A stretch of 64,000 nucleotides of DNA from Orrella dioscoreae (GTDB lineage Bacteria; Pseudomonadota; Gammaproteobacteria; Burkholderiales; Burkholderiaceae_B): the NCBI RefSeq assembly GCF_900089455.2, contig NZ_LT907988.1, forward strand, positions 682,001-746,000, written 5' to 3'. Shown in pieces: positions 54,069 through 63,885 of the stretch; positions within the stretch are counted from its first letter, which is position 1; every line of letters starts with the position of its first letter. The position numbers and the translations under genes are program-made. Below the pieces are notes generated by a model. The model was given only the letters and a program-made list of their open reading frames with translations. It did not search any database and was not told the DNA's origin.

Positions 54069-55130
54069 ATGGCCTCGACCCCCCAATCCCGCATCAAAGT
54101 CGGCATCGTCGGCGGCACCGGTTACACCGGCGTCGAACTGCTGCGCCTGCTCTCCCAGCACCCGCACGTGGAACTGACCGCGATCACCTCGCGCAAGGAA
54201 GACGGCATGCCGGTGGCCGAGATGTATCCCAACCTGCGCGGCCGCGTCGACCTGGCGTTCTCCTCGCCGGACAAGGCGCCGCTGTCGGGTTGCGACGTGG
54301 TGTTCTTCGCCACGCCGCACGGCGTGGCCATGGCCCAGGCGCGCGAACTGTTGGATGCCGGCGTGCGCGTCATCGACCTGGCGGCCGACTTCCGCCTGAA
54401 GGACATCCCCACTTTCCAGAAGTGGTACAAGATCGACCACGCCTGCCCCGACGTGCTGGAAGAGGCCGTCTACGGCCTGGTGGAACTGGATCGCGCCGGC
54501 ATCTCTCGCGCGCGCGTCATCGGCAACCCCGGCTGCTATCCCACCACGGTGCTGCTGGGCCTGGCCCCCGTGCTCGAGGGCGGCGCCCGCATCGACACGC
54601 GCCACATCATCGCCGACTGCAAGTCGGGCGTCACGGGCGCCGGCCGCAAGGCCGAGGTCCATACCCTGTTCTCGGAAGCCAGCGACAACTTCAAGGCCTA
54701 CGGCGTGGCGGGCCACCGCCATCACCCGGAAATCTCCGAGCAGCTGGCGCGCCTGAACGGCGGCCCGGTGGGCCTGGTGTTCGTGCCGCACCTGGTGCCG
54801 ATGATCCGGGGCATGTTCTCCACCCTTTATGCCCGCATCCTGCCCGACGCCATGGACACCGACTTCCAGGCGCTGTTCGAGGCCCGTTACGCCAACGATC
54901 CTTTCGTGGACGTGCTGCCTGCCGGCGCGCTGCCCGAGACACGCTCGGTGCGTGCGTCCAACACCCTGCGCATCGCCGTCCAGCGTCCGGGCAACGGCGA
55001 CCAGCTGATCGTGCTGGTGGTGCAGGACAACCTGGTCAAGGGCGCGTCCGGCCAGGCCGTGCAGAACATGAACCTCATGTTCGGCCTGCCCGAAACCGCC
55101 GGCCTCGACCAGGTCGCCATCCTGCCCTGA
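54069..55130 (+). CDS. argC: N-acetyl-gamma-glutamyl-phosphate reductase
   Basis: 353 residues. It reduces N-acetylglutamyl phosphate to the semialdehyde in arginine synthesis. The NADP motif [17 protein letters not shown] begins at about residue 13; the catalytic Cys is C156 in [16 protein letters not shown] (about 217-223) carries the catalytic His. Typical length. It follows rpsI after a terminator, and precedes the DUF6776 gene by 108 bases. Confidence 0.97.
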   Translation: MASTPQSRIKVGIVGGTGYTGVELLRLLSQHPHVELTAITSRKEDGMPVAEMYPNLRGRVDLAFSSPDKAPLSGCDVVFFATPHGVAMAQARELLDAGVRVIDLAADFRLKDIPTFQKWYKIDHACPDVLEEAVYGLVELDRAGISRARVIGNPGCYPTTVLLGLAPVLEGGARIDTRHIIADCKSGVTGAGRKAEVHTLFSEASDNFKAYGVAGHRHHPEISEQLARLNGGPVGLVFVPHLVPMIRGMFSTLYARILPDAMDTDFQALFEARYANDPFVDVLPAGALPETRSVRASNTLRIAVQRPGNGDQLIVLVVQDNLVKGASGQAVQNMNLMFGLPETAGLDQVAILP

Positions 55131-55238
55131 TTCCAGGGCAGCCGGCAGGGCCAGCCATCGCCGCCGGGGCGGGGGGAACCTCCGTCACCCGGCAGGGTCT
55201 GTCCTGGGTCTGCCGTTTTCAGGGATTCCCGCGTCACC

Positions 55239-56015
55239 ATGAAGTCTTCCGAGCCGGAGGTGTCCACGCCCTCCGCCCAGCCGGCCACGCCGTCGCCCGC
55301 CGCGCAGGCGTCCGCGGGCCGGGTCCGTCACCTGCTGTGGCTCTTGGTCGTCCTGCTCGCCCTGGGCGTGGGCGCGGCGGCCGGATACCGGGCCGCCGCC
55401 CTGTATCTGGACCAGGATCGCGCTGCCATCTCCAAGGAGCAGCTCACCGCCTTGCGCGCCAGCGTGGCCCAGCGCGAGGCCGAGATCCGCTTCCTGCGCG
55501 CGCAGCTCGATTCCTCCGATGGCGAGATCGCCGTCGAGCGCGCCGCCCGCAAGGAGCTGGAAACCCAGTTGCTGGGGCAGCAGACCGAGCTGGGCCGCGT
55601 GCGCGACCAACTGGCGTTCTATGAGCAGCTGCTGCCGCCGGGCCAGAAGGGCGCATTGGACATCCGCGGGGCCGAGTTCAGCCGCCAGGGGCCGGGCCTG
55701 CGTTACCGCGTGTTGTTAATGCGCAATGGCGCCGACAGCGGCGGCTTCGTGGGCAGTTTGCAATTCATGGCCACGGGATCCCAGCGCGGCAAGCCCGTCA
55801 CGCTCGAATTGCAGCCGCTGCAGGTGCGCGCCGACGGCAGCGTTGCCCCTTCGACCGACGCGGGTAAGGAAATGCTGAGGCTCAATTTCGATCAATATGT
55901 GCGTAGCCAGGGCGTTCTGGCGGTGCCGGGCGGTTTCGTCCCCGAATCCGTCACCATCCGCGTCCTGGACGGCGACACGGTGCGGGCCACGCGCAACGTC
56001 GAGTTGGAGTTTTGA
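55239..56015 (+). CDS. DUF6776 family membrane-anchored coiled-coil protein
   Basis: 258 residues. One membrane segment (about 30-50), then a coiled coil (about 63-128, rich in REAEIRFLRAQL and KELETQLLGQQTEL), and a C-terminal beta domain with FxxYEQLLPPGQKG and RGAEFSRQGPGLRYRVLLM. The family is conserved between argC and erpA in betaproteobacteria; function unknown. Predicted periplasmic C-terminus. Confidence 0.85.
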   Translation: MKSSEPEVSTPSAQPATPSPAAQASAGRVRHLLWLLVVLLALGVGAAAGYRAAALYLDQDRAAISKEQLTALRASVAQREAEIRFLRAQLDSSDGEIAVERAARKELETQLLGQQTELGRVRDQLAFYEQLLPPGQKGALDIRGAEFSRQGPGLRYRVLLMRNGADSGGFVGSLQFMATGSQRGKPVTLELQPLQVRADGSVAPSTDAGKEMLRLNFDQYVRSQGVLAVPGGFVPESVTIRVLDGDTVRATRNVELEF

Positions 56016-56164
56016 GGCGCATCAAGCCTGCGCTATAGTGGTAACCCTAGGGCCGCAAGCAGCATGCTAGCGCGGCCATCATCCGCAAGCCTGAACGCTC
56101 CCGCGCCCCGCTTGCGATGCCATCCGCGGTTGGCGCCGTTGCCCGCCGCCAGGAGTCAGAGAAT

Positions 56165-56533
56165 ATGAACGCCCTCACCGAAAGCACCGATCTGCAGGCG
56201 CCCCCCACGCCCCTCGTCTTCACCGATTCCGCCGCGGCCAAGGTCAAGGACCTGCTGGCCGAGGAAGGCAATCCCAACCTCAAGCTGCGCGTGTTCGTGC
56301 AAGGCGGCGGCTGTTCCGGCTTCCAGTACGGCTTCACCTTCGATGAAGAAACCAACGAAGATGACACCGTGCTGGAAAAGGCCGGCGTGGCCCTGCTGGT
56401 CGATCCGATGAGCTTCCAGTACCTGGTTGGCGCCGAGATCGACTACAAGGAAGACCTGGAAGGCGCGCAGTTCGTCATCCGCAACCCGAACGCCTCCACG
56501 ACCTGCGGTTGCGGGTCGTCGTTCTCGGTCTAG
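56165..56533 (+). CDS. erpA: Iron-sulfur cluster insertion protein ErpA
   Basis: 122 residues from the ATG at 56165, with AGGAG upstream. A-type carrier with cluster-ligating C50 (GGCSGFQYG), C114 and C116 (TCGCGSSF). It hands 4Fe-4S clusters to client enzymes. The longer in-frame start at 56117 lacks similarity to the family. It converges on anmK. Confidence 0.97.
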   Translation: MNALTESTDLQAPPTPLVFTDSAAAKVKDLLAEEGNPNLKLRVFVQGGGCSGFQYGFTFDEETNEDDTVLEKAGVALLVDPMSFQYLVGAEIDYKEDLEGAQFVIRNPNASTTCGCGSSFSV

Positions 56534-56597
56534 GCGTCTCGCGCGTTTTCGCGCCAGGCGGCCAGTGACGCCACGCTTGCGTGGCCCCTGGCGCACA

Positions 56598-56628
56598 AGC
56601 AAGGGCTTGCCTCAGGGCAGGCCCTTGT
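56598..56628. terminator. Hairpin between erpA and anmK
   Basis: CAAGGGCTTGCC-TCA-GGGCAGGCCCTTG forms a stem with one mismatch in the convergent gap, followed by TCGTTT on the plus strand. A second stem GCCACGC-TTG-CGTGGC lies just upstream at about 56570-56585. Confidence 0.65.
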
Positions 56629-56662
56629 CGTTTCCGGCGTGGCGAAGAGAAGGGAATGAGGC

Positions 56663-57784
56663 TCAGGCGGGGTAGTGCGCGCCCAGCACGCGCGCGCCGC
56701 GCGCGCCCGTGACGCTGGGCAGGCCTGCGGGCACCTGGTGCAGGTGGGCCCAGCCCAGCCAGGCGAAGGCCAATGCCTCCACTTCCTGGGCGGGCACGCC
56801 CACGCTGTCGGTGGCGCTCACCGGGCAGCCCAGGCGTTCGGCCAGGGCCTGCATGAGGCCCTTGTTATAGGCGCCGCCGCCACAGACCAGCATGTCGGCC
56901 ACGGCTTGCGGCTGGCTTTCCAGGGCGCGCGCCACGGTTTCCACGGTCAGCTGGCGCAGGGTGGCTTGCACGTCCTCGGGCCGGGCGTCGATGCCTTGCA
57001 GGCGTTGCGCCAGCCACGCGGCATGGAAGAGGTCCCGCCCGGTGGATTTCGGGGCGGGCAGGGCGAACCAGGGTTCGTTGTCGATGAGCGTGCGCAGCAG
57101 GCCGGCCTGCACCTGGCCCTGCGCCGCCCACTGGCCGTCCTCGTCATAGGGCTTGCCGGTGTGCTGCTGGCACCAGAGGTCCATCAGCATGTTGGCGGGG
57201 CCGGTGTCGAAGCCCGCGGCAGGCATGTCCGAGCCCGGCGTCAGCAGCGTGACGTTGGCAATGCCGCCCAGGTTCAGCACCGCGCGCGGGGCGTCCGAGG
57301 CGAAGACGCGCGCGTGGAAGGCGGGCACCAGCGGCGCGCCCTGGCCTCCGGCGGCGACGTCGCGGCTGCGGAAGTCCGCCACGACGCCCAGGCCGGTAAG
57401 TTCCGCCAGCAGGGCGGGCGCGTTCAATTGCAGCGTGTAGCCCTGGCCGGGCTGGTGGCGCAGCGTCTGGCCGTGCGCACCCAGCGCGGCCACTTCATGG
57501 CGGCGCACGCCCGCAACATCGAGCAGGCGGGTGACGACATCCGCATAACAGTGGGCCAGGGCGACAGCCGCCAGCGCGGCCCGATGCAGTTCATCGGGGC
57601 CGCTGCTGTTCAGGGCATGGAGTTCGTCGCGCAGCATCTGCGGCAGCGGCGCACTGGCGTGGGCCAGGCGCTGGGGGCGGCCTTGCGCGTCGATGCGCGC
57701 CAGCACCCCGTCGATGCCGTCCATGCTCGTGCCCGACATCAGGCCGACGTAGAGATCCTGGGCGGGCGCCATCGCGGCAGTCAT
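56663..57784 (-). CDS. anmK: Anhydro-N-acetylmuramic acid kinase
   Basis: 373 residues; starts at 57784 or the Met four codons later. It phosphorylates 1,6-anhydroMurNAc to MurNAc-6-P for peptidoglycan recycling. The N-terminal MSGTSMDGIDG (16-26) is the ATP phosphate loop; GHGQTLRH-like AHGQTLRHQPG, FDTGPANMLMD and CGGGAYN are family motifs. It is next to the M23 endopeptidase gene and links with mpl at 29.6 kb. Confidence 0.96.
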   Translation of the reverse strand: MTAAMAPAQDLYVGLMSGTSMDGIDGVLARIDAQGRPQRLAHASAPLPQMLRDELHALNSSGPDELHRAALAAVALAHCYADVVTRLLDVAGVRRHEVAALGAHGQTLRHQPGQGYTLQLNAPALLAELTGLGVVADFRSRDVAAGGQGAPLVPAFHARVFASDAPRAVLNLGGIANVTLLTPGSDMPAAGFDTGPANMLMDLWCQQHTGKPYDEDGQWAAQGQVQAGLLRTLIDNEPWFALPAPKSTGRDLFHAAWLAQRLQGIDARPEDVQATLRQLTVETVARALESQPQAVADMLVCGGGAYNKGLMQALAERLGCPVSATDSVGVPAQEVEALAFAWLGWAHLHQVPAGLPSVTGARGARVLGAHYPA

Positions 57785-57803
57785 GGCGGAGGGAAAAGCG
57801 GGT

Positions 57804-59225
57804 TTAGCGGCTGGCGACGTTGGCCAGCGACTCGGGCAGGGTCTGCTGGAAATTGGCCAGCAACGCGATCTGCTGCATGTAAGGATCCACGGCCGTCTTG
57901 AAGGCCTGCAGTTCCTTGGGCTCCAGCGCGCGCGCCACGGGCAGGTCGACCGACAGCGGGTCGACCGGCGTGCCGTTGATGCGGAATTCGTAGTGCAGGT
58001 GAGGGCCGGTGGCCCAGCCGGTGGAGCCGACGTAGGCGATCAACTGGCCTTGCGAAACCTTGTCACCCTTGCTGATGCCGGGCGCCAGGCGGCTGGCGTG
58101 GGCGTACAGCGTGGAATATTTGCCGTGGTGCTGGATGCGGACGGTGTTGCCGTAGCCGTTCATCCAGCCGGCGAAATCGATGGTGCCGTCGGCCGTGGCG
58201 TGGATGGGCGTGCCGGTCGGCGCGGCGTAGTCCACGCCCTTGTGGCCGATCCACTTCTGGTGGATGGGGTGCATGCGCATGCCGAAGGTCGAGCTCACGC
58301 GCGTGAACTTGATCGAGTTGCGCAGGAAGGCGCCGCGCAGGCTGGTGCCGTCGAAGGCGTAGTAGCTGCCGCCTTGCTTCTCGGGGCTGAACCAGACGGC
58401 CGAGTGGCTCTTGCCGCGGTTGATGAATTCCACGGCCAGCATGCGTCCGGCGCCAGCGTAACGGCCTTCGTGCATGCGGGCCTCGTAGACCACGCGGAAG
58501 GTGTCGCCCTGGCGCAGGTCGCGCAGGAAGTCGATCTTGCTGCCCAGGATCTCGGCCATCTGCAGGGTGATGGCGTCGGGCACGCCCGCGGCGTCGGTGG
58601 CGCCGAAGAGCGAGTTGCGGATGGTGCCGACGGCGACGCGCACCTGGCGGTCGGTGTCGTGCGTGACTTCGGCGGCCTTGTAGCTGTCGCCCGAGGGTTC
58701 GACCTGCAGCAGGCGGGTGACCACCTGGCCGTCGGATTCGTTGCCCGGGGTATGGATGTAGCGCAGCCAGCGCAGCTTGCCATCGGCGTCGGTGGCGGCC
58801 TGCACGGCGCGGCCGGGGTAGAGCTTGTAGATGCTGCGGGCCGAGGTGTCGTGGGTCAGGAAACCTTGCAGGCCAGGCGCGTCGATGTTCAGGCGAGCCA
58901 GCACGGCGGCCAGCGTGTCGCCCCGGCGGATGCGGGTTTCGTTGACGTAGGGAGCGTCTTCAGCGGCCGCGACGGCAGGGGCGGGCTCGGCCGCGGGCGG
59001 CACCAGCGTGATGATGTCCTGGACCTGGCGCAGCGGAGGCAGGGATTCCTGCGAGCTTGGCTGGACCATGCCCAGCGCGGCGGCGGCGCCAAACAGGCCC
59101 ACGGCGCTGGCCAGCAGGGTCACGCGCAGGCGGCGGTACGGGCGGCGGGCAGGTTCGGGGAGCGCGGATGCATCCGTAATCTTGGCGGCGCCGAGGCGCT
59201 CCGTCTCATTCTGCCCACGCGTCAT
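57804..59225 (-). CDS. M23 family peptidoglycan endopeptidase (MepM-like)
   Basis: 473 residues. One N-terminal membrane segment (about 34-52), a LysM/OapA-like domain (about 95-140, RRGDTLAAVLARLNI), and a C-terminal M23 LytM domain: H327 and D331 in HKGVDYAAPTGTP and H408, H410 in HLHYEF bind zinc. It cleaves the DD-crosslinks between stem peptides for wall growth. Periplasmic. Upstream of anmK on the same strand, 19 bases apart. Confidence 0.93.
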   Translation of the reverse strand: MTRGQNETERLGAAKITDASALPEPARRPYRRLRVTLLASAVGLFGAAAALGMVQPSSQESLPPLRQVQDIITLVPPAAEPAPAVAAAEDAPYVNETRIRRGDTLAAVLARLNIDAPGLQGFLTHDTSARSIYKLYPGRAVQAATDADGKLRWLRYIHTPGNESDGQVVTRLLQVEPSGDSYKAAEVTHDTDRQVRVAVGTIRNSLFGATDAAGVPDAITLQMAEILGSKIDFLRDLRQGDTFRVVYEARMHEGRYAGAGRMLAVEFINRGKSHSAVWFSPEKQGGSYYAFDGTSLRGAFLRNSIKFTRVSSTFGMRMHPIHQKWIGHKGVDYAAPTGTPIHATADGTIDFAGWMNGYGNTVRIQHHGKYSTLYAHASRLAPGISKGDKVSQGQLIAYVGSTGWATGPHLHYEFRINGTPVDPLSVDLPVARALEPKELQAFKTAVDPYMQQIALLANFQQTLPESLANVASR

Positions 59226-59603
59226 CGTGTAAAACCTTTTGCCTGAAATATATTGCCGGATGCGTCTTGCCGGGTGTCGTCGAGGTACTGCCGGGGTGTT
59301 GCCAGACGTGCTGCGGGCGTCGCCGGAGGGGCGTCACGCGCGTCGGGCGCGCGTGGCAGGCGCCGGCGGGGCGGCATGGCCTGCGGTGGCACACGCCGGG
59401 GGACTGTGTCGCCCGTATCGGTTACGCTGCCGGGGCTGGCCCGGGAACGATACCGCCGCTTGCACTATGATTCACCCGCTGAATCAACAGCCGAAACTAA
59501 CCTGCAATGTTAGCTACGCCCCTTAGGGATTGCGACAGTTTTAACACCTTTTAACGAATTTTTGCACCCTCAATTGAGGGGCTTTTTCAGGTCTTTTCTT
59601 GCC
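59226..59603. promoter_or_regulatory. Divergent region M23 gene / tyrS
   Basis: 378 bases without a gene. TATGAT near 59466-59471 is a candidate plus-strand -10 for tyrS, without a strong -35. TTTTAACACC and TTTTAACGAA form a short direct repeat at about 59539-59557. The attenuator-like hairpin directly before tyrS is described separately. Confidence 0.4.
59567..59588 (+). terminator. Terminator-like hairpin just upstream of tyrS
   Basis: CCCTCAATTGAGGG (59567-59580) is a perfect 14-base palindrome followed by GCTTTTTC. It ends only 16 bases before the tyrS ATG, so it would act as an attenuator or ribosome-site mask in the leader rather than end an upstream gene. Confidence 0.6.
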
Positions 59604-60845
59604 ATGCCGCAAACCGACACGCTCGCCGCTCTCATCGAATCCCCCGAAGTCCAGGCCGATCTCCAGATCGTGCGCCGCGGCGTGGACGAGCTGCTGGTCG
59701 AGTCCGAGTTTGCGCGCAAGCTGGCGCGCAGCCGCAGCACCGGCGTGCCGCTGCGCATCAAGCTGGGCCTGGACCCCACCGCGCCCGACATCCACCTGGG
59801 CCACACGGTGGTGCTGAACAAGATGCGCCAGCTCCAGGACCTGGGCCACACGGTCATCTTCCTGATCGGTGACTTCACGACCACCATCGGCGACCCCAGC
59901 GGCCGCAACTCCACCCGTCCGCCGCTCACCCGCGAGCAGATCGAGGAAAACGCCCGTACCTATTACGCGCAAGCCAGCATGGTGCTGGATTCCACCCGCA
60001 CCGAGATCCGCTACAACTCCGAGTGGTGCGACCCGCTGGGCGCGCGCGGCCTGATCCAGCTGGCCTCGCGCTATACCGTGGCGCGCATGATGGAGCGCGA
60101 GGATTTCACCAAGCGCTACAAGGGCGGCACGCCCATCTCCATCCACGAATTCCTGTACCCGCTGCTGCAGGGCAATGATTCGGTCGCGCTGCGCGCCGAC
60201 CTGGAACTGGGCGGCACCGACCAGAAGTTCAACCTGCTGGTGGGCCGCGAGCTGCAGAAGGAGTACGGCCAGGAGCCGCAGTGCATCCTGACCATGCCGC
60301 TGCTGGAGGGCACGGACGGCGTCGAGAAGATGTCCAAGTCCAAGGGCAACTACATCGGCATCTCGGAAGCGCCCGAATCGATGTTCGGCAAGCTCATGTC
60401 GATTTCCGACACGCTGATGTGGAAATACTTCACGCTGCTGTCCTTCCGCAGCGAGGCCGAGATCGCGGCGCTGCGCGCCGAGACTGAGGGCGGCCGCAAT
60501 CCGCGCGATGCCAAGGTGCTGCTGGCCCAGGAAATCGTGGACCGTTTCCATGGCCAGGGCCAGGGCGAGGCCGCGCTGGCTGCCTTCGAGGCGCGCTTTC
60601 GCGATGGCGCCATTCCGGACGACATTCCCGAGGTCAACCTGGCGGGCGCGCCCCTGGGCATCCTGAAGGTGCTGCGCGAAGCCGGCCTGGCCGCGTCGGG
60701 CACCGAAGCCCAGCGCAATATCGAGCAGGGCGGGGTGCGCGTGGACGGCACGCGCGTGGAAGACAAATCGTTGCAATTGCCCGAGGGCAGCTATGTGATC
60801 CAGGTGGGCAAACGCAAGTTCGCCCGTGTTACCTTGCGTGGATAG
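59604..60845 (+). CDS. tyrS: Tyrosyl-tRNA synthetase
   Basis: 413 residues from the ATG at 59604, consistent with the family. Class I signatures: HLGH at 64-67 and KMSKS at 242-246. A C-terminal S4-type RNA-binding domain (about 345-413) contains [13 protein letters not shown]. It belongs to the longer TyrS type common in beta- and gammaproteobacteria (TyrZ-like KMSKS form). A terminator-like hairpin precedes it. Confidence 0.97.
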   Translation: MPQTDTLAALIESPEVQADLQIVRRGVDELLVESEFARKLARSRSTGVPLRIKLGLDPTAPDIHLGHTVVLNKMRQLQDLGHTVIFLIGDFTTTIGDPSGRNSTRPPLTREQIEENARTYYAQASMVLDSTRTEIRYNSEWCDPLGARGLIQLASRYTVARMMEREDFTKRYKGGTPISIHEFLYPLLQGNDSVALRADLELGGTDQKFNLLVGRELQKEYGQEPQCILTMPLLEGTDGVEKMSKSKGNYIGISEAPESMFGKLMSISDTLMWKYFTLLSFRSEAEIAALRAETEGGRNPRDAKVLLAQEIVDRFHGQGQGEAALAAFEARFRDGAIPDDIPEVNLAGAPLGILKVLREAGLAASGTEAQRNIEQGGVRVDGTRVEDKSLQLPEGSYVIQVGKRKFARVTLRG

Positions 60846-60892
60846 GCTCGCGCGCCACAAGGCGCGGGCCCGGTGGACCCAAGGAGCACATC

Positions 60893-61549
60893 ATGAAACT
60901 GAGGAGTCTGTCCTTTTCCGAAGGTGAGGCGATCCCGGAACGCTACGCCTTCGCCCGCATCGATCCGCATTCGCGCGTGGCGCTGGCGGACAACTACAAC
61001 CCGCACCTGGCCTGGGACGACGTGCCCGAAGGGACGCGCTCCTTTGCGCTGGTGTGCGTCGACCCCGACGCGCCCAAGTTGCTGGACGACGTGAACCAGG
61101 AGGGGCGCGAAGTGGCGGAAGATCTGCCGCGGGTGCCGTTCTTCCACTGGTCCGTCATCAACCTGTCCGCCGACTTGCGCGAGATCGAGGAAGGCACTTT
61201 TTCCAGCGGCATCACGCCGCGCGGCAAGGGCGGCCCGCTGGCGCCGCTCGATGCGCGCCAGGGCCTGAACGACTACACCGCGCTGTTTGCCGCCGACCGC
61301 GACATGAACGGCGAGTATTTCGGTTATGACGGTCCGTGCCCGCCCTGGAACGACGCCAAGGTGCACCGCTACATCTTCACGCTGTATGCGCTGCGCGTGG
61401 ACGCGCTGCCCTTGGACGGCCGCTTCAAGGGCCCGGACGTGCTGCGCGAGGTCAAGGACGTGACGCTGGCCGAGGCGTCCGTCTCGGGCTGGTACACGCT
61501 CAATCCGCGCCTGGCGCCGAAACAGGTGGGGTCGACCACGGCAACCTGA
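60893..61549 (+). CDS. YbhB/YbcL-type PEBP (Raf kinase inhibitor-like) protein
   Basis: 218 residues. PEBP fold: NYNPHLAWDDVPEGTRSFALVCVDPDAP (36-63) and the VPFFHWSVINL segment carry the anion-binding site. No signal peptide, so cytosolic. Bacterial members have no agreed function. A good AAGGAG site precedes the ATG; 47 bases after tyrS. Confidence 0.92.
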   Translation: MKLRSLSFSEGEAIPERYAFARIDPHSRVALADNYNPHLAWDDVPEGTRSFALVCVDPDAPKLLDDVNQEGREVAEDLPRVPFFHWSVINLSADLREIEEGTFSSGITPRGKGGPLAPLDARQGLNDYTALFAADRDMNGEYFGYDGPCPPWNDAKVHRYIFTLYALRVDALPLDGRFKGPDVLREVKDVTLAEASVSGWYTLNPRLAPKQVGSTTAT

Positions 61550-61581
61550 CGTCCTTCGGCAGGGCATGGCGCCATGTTCCC

Positions 61582-61611
61582 GACACCCCGCCGCGTGCGG
61601 GGTGTCCTGTT
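61582..61611. terminator. Hairpin terminator between converging genes
   Basis: GACACCCCGC (61582-61591) and GCGGGGTGTC (61597-61606) form a perfect 10-pair stem with a 5-base loop, followed by CTGTTTCC on the plus strand. It ends the tyrS-PEBP transcript. Confidence 0.8.
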
Positions 61612-61626
61612 TCCGGGCCTGCCCGC

Positions 61627-62856
61627 TCAGCGATAGTTCGAGGGTTCGGGCGCCTCGCCGCCCAGGAAATAACGTCCCACCTCGTTCAGCTTGTAGGCCA
61701 GCGGGTCATGCAGCGTCAGGGTGCGCAGGTCGCGCCAGTGGCGGTCCAGCCCCTGGGCGCGGCGCGTGGCGCGGGCGCCCGTCAGGTTGAACACGTCACT
61801 GGCCGCGGCCAGCCCTGCTTGCACCGAAATGATCTTGGCGCAGGCCACGAGTTCCGCCACTTCGGCGCGTTGGGCGGGCGTGGCGCTTTCCGCATGCCCG
61901 AAGAGCCAGCTGACCGCCGCGTCCGCGCGCTCGGCCAGCGCGGCCACTGCCTGCAATGACGCGACCGCTTGTCCGAAGCCGTTCTGGATGTGTGGGTCTT
62001 CCTGCGCGTGCGCCACCTGGGCGTGCACCCAAGGCTGGGCGCGTTGGCGGACGTAGTCCGCTGCTTCGAGGACGGCGCCTTCGGCCATGCCCAGGTGAAG
62101 TTGCGTGAACAGGGACTGGAACGCCAGCACGCCCAGCGTGGAGACCATCGGCGGCGGCTCGGAAATCGTCTGGAATGTGCCGAGGACGTCCTGCGCCGCG
62201 ACGGCCGCATTGACCAGCCGCAGGCTGTCGCTGGCCGATTGCCGCAGTCCCAGGGCATTCCAGTCGCCGCCAGGCTCGACGCCGGCCTGGCGGGTGTCCA
62301 GGGCGACCACCACGACGCGTTGGGTGGCGCTGTCCACACCGCGCACGAACAGGCGGTCCGCGACCGCGGCACCCGTGGCAAACCCGGATTCGCCCTGTAC
62401 CAGGTAGCCGCCCTCGGGACGGGGATGCAGGACGAGCCTGCCGGCGCGGGGGGCCCCCGCGCTGGCCCAGAACCAGCCCTGGCTGGCGGTCTGGGTGAGC
62501 AGGGCCTGGGTGTTGGCGCCGCCGATGGCCTGGGCGATGCGCAGCCAGGCGTAGTGATAGCCCAGCAACTGGGCAATGGCGCCGTCGCTGCGCGCCAGGC
62601 GGCGCACGGTCTGTACGGCGGTGTGCCACGGCTGGCCCTTGCCGCCCCAGGCGCTGGGAATCGTCAACGTCAACAGGCCGGCGTCGCGCAGCATGGCGAT
62701 CTGCGGCGCGGGTGAAGCGTTGGCCTGTTCCCGCTCGGTGATGTCGAGGCGCAGCCGGTCGCCAAGCTCGTCGGCGAGGGCGAGCCAGTCGGCCAGGCCG
62801 GGGGCGGGCGGATGGCTGGGGTCTGAGAGCAGATCTTGGTGAGACATGGCGGACAT
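61627..62856 (-). CDS. Acyl-CoA dehydrogenase-fold flavoprotein, DszC/SfnB-like
   Basis: 409 residues; starts at 62856 or 62847. Acyl-CoA dehydrogenase fold with LLTLTIPSAWGGKGQ (N-terminal), GFATGAAVADRLFV (beta domain) and a helical C-terminus ending HDPLAYKLNEVGRYFLGG. This closing pattern and the lack of the dehydrogenase catalytic Glu region fit the DszC/SfnB group of reduced-flavin monooxygenases acting on organosulfur compounds. It lies 36 bases after a livM-like permease, suggesting uptake plus desulfurisation; the substrate is unknown. Confidence 0.85.
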   Translation of the reverse strand: MSAMSHQDLLSDPSHPPAPGLADWLALADELGDRLRLDITEREQANASPAPQIAMLRDAGLLTLTIPSAWGGKGQPWHTAVQTVRRLARSDGAIAQLLGYHYAWLRIAQAIGGANTQALLTQTASQGWFWASAGAPRAGRLVLHPRPEGGYLVQGESGFATGAAVADRLFVRGVDSATQRVVVVALDTRQAGVEPGGDWNALGLRQSASDSLRLVNAAVAAQDVLGTFQTISEPPPMVSTLGVLAFQSLFTQLHLGMAEGAVLEAADYVRQRAQPWVHAQVAHAQEDPHIQNGFGQAVASLQAVAALAERADAAVSWLFGHAESATPAQRAEVAELVACAKIISVQAGLAAASDVFNLTGARATRRAQGLDRHWRDLRTLTLHDPLAYKLNEVGRYFLGGEAPEPSNYR

Positions 62857-62892
62857 GGTGCATTGCCGGGTGGTTGGAAAACGGTGGCGGCC

Positions 62893-63885
62893 TCAGCGTG
62901 GCCCCTGTCCGGCCGCGCGCCGCGCCAGGCGTCGGCCTGCTGCGGCGAGCAGGCCTTCCGGATAGCGCAGGACCACCAGGATGAAGGCCAGGCCCAGCAG
63001 AAGAGGGCGATAGACTTCGGCGGGACCGGTGAGCCAGGTCTCCGTGCCGCGCACGATCAGGGCACCCAGGCAGGCTGTGACGATGTGCTTGCGCCCGCCC
63101 AGGGCCACCCAGATGATGACCTCGGCGGAGAACGCCGGTCCGGCCAGCGAGGGCGCGGCGAAGCCGAACTGCGTGACGAAGAAGGCGCCCGCCGCGGCGG
63201 CGGTGGCCGCGCCCAGCATGTAGGCGCGCCGGCGCTCGCGTCCCAGGTCGAGTCCCAGTGCCTCGGCCCGCAGCGGATGGGTGCGGATGGCCTGCAGCGC
63301 GATGCCCCAGGGGTGGCGGGCGGCATGAACCAGCAGGCCCGCGCCGCAGGCCAGCACGGCCAGCCCCAGGAAGTAGGCAACCCAGTCAGGCGGCAGTCCC
63401 AGGCGGATGGCCCAGTCGAATTCCAGCAGCGAGATGCCCAGCAGGCCATTCGCCCCGCCCAGCAGCGGCGAGCTGGTGAGGGTGTGTTCCGCGACCAGGC
63501 TGATGGCCAGCGTGGCGATGGCGAAATGCGGGCCTGCCGCCTGTCGACCCGACAGGAACACGCGTCCGATGCAGAATGCGAGCAGGACGGCGGCAAGGGT
63601 GCCGCCTGCCATGCCGGTGACGAGCGCGGCCATGCCTTGCAGGCCGGCATGCGCGTCCGAACTGGCCAGGCCCATGGCATAGGCGCCCATGCCGAAGAAG
63701 ACAGCCTGGCCGAAAGAGAGCAGTCCGCAGTGTCCCCAGACCCATGCCGTGCTGGCCGCGAAGAGCATGTAGGCGAAGTAACGGGTGAGCTCGGCGCGTT
63801 GCCAGTCTTCCAGCAGGAAAGGCAGGAGGCTGAACGCGGCCAGCAGGAGCAGGGGGGCCGTGGTGTCGGCTTGCGGGCGTGTCAT
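62893..63885 (-). CDS. livM: Branched-chain amino-acid-type ABC permease, LivM-like
   Basis: 330 residues from the ATG at 63885, which overlaps the stop of the livH-like gene by three bases. About eight to nine membrane segments; the LivM signature WGHCGLLSFGQAVFFGMGAYA (about 48-68) and the EALGLDLGRERRRAYMLGA loop are present. No ATPase domain is fused at the C-terminus, so livG and livF must lie elsewhere. Despite the name, such permeases also import amides, urea and sulfonated compounds, which would fit the flavoprotein that follows. Confidence 0.9.
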   Translation of the reverse strand: MTRPQADTTAPLLLLAAFSLLPFLLEDWQRAELTRYFAYMLFAASTAWVWGHCGLLSFGQAVFFGMGAYAMGLASSDAHAGLQGMAALVTGMAGGTLAAVLLAFCIGRVFLSGRQAAGPHFAIATLAISLVAEHTLTSSPLLGGANGLLGISLLEFDWAIRLGLPPDWVAYFLGLAVLACGAGLLVHAARHPWGIALQAIRTHPLRAEALGLDLGRERRRAYMLGAATAAAAGAFFVTQFGFAAPSLAGPAFSAEVIIWVALGGRKHIVTACLGALIVRGTETWLTGPAEVYRPLLLGLAFILVVLRYPEGLLAAAGRRLARRAAGQGPR

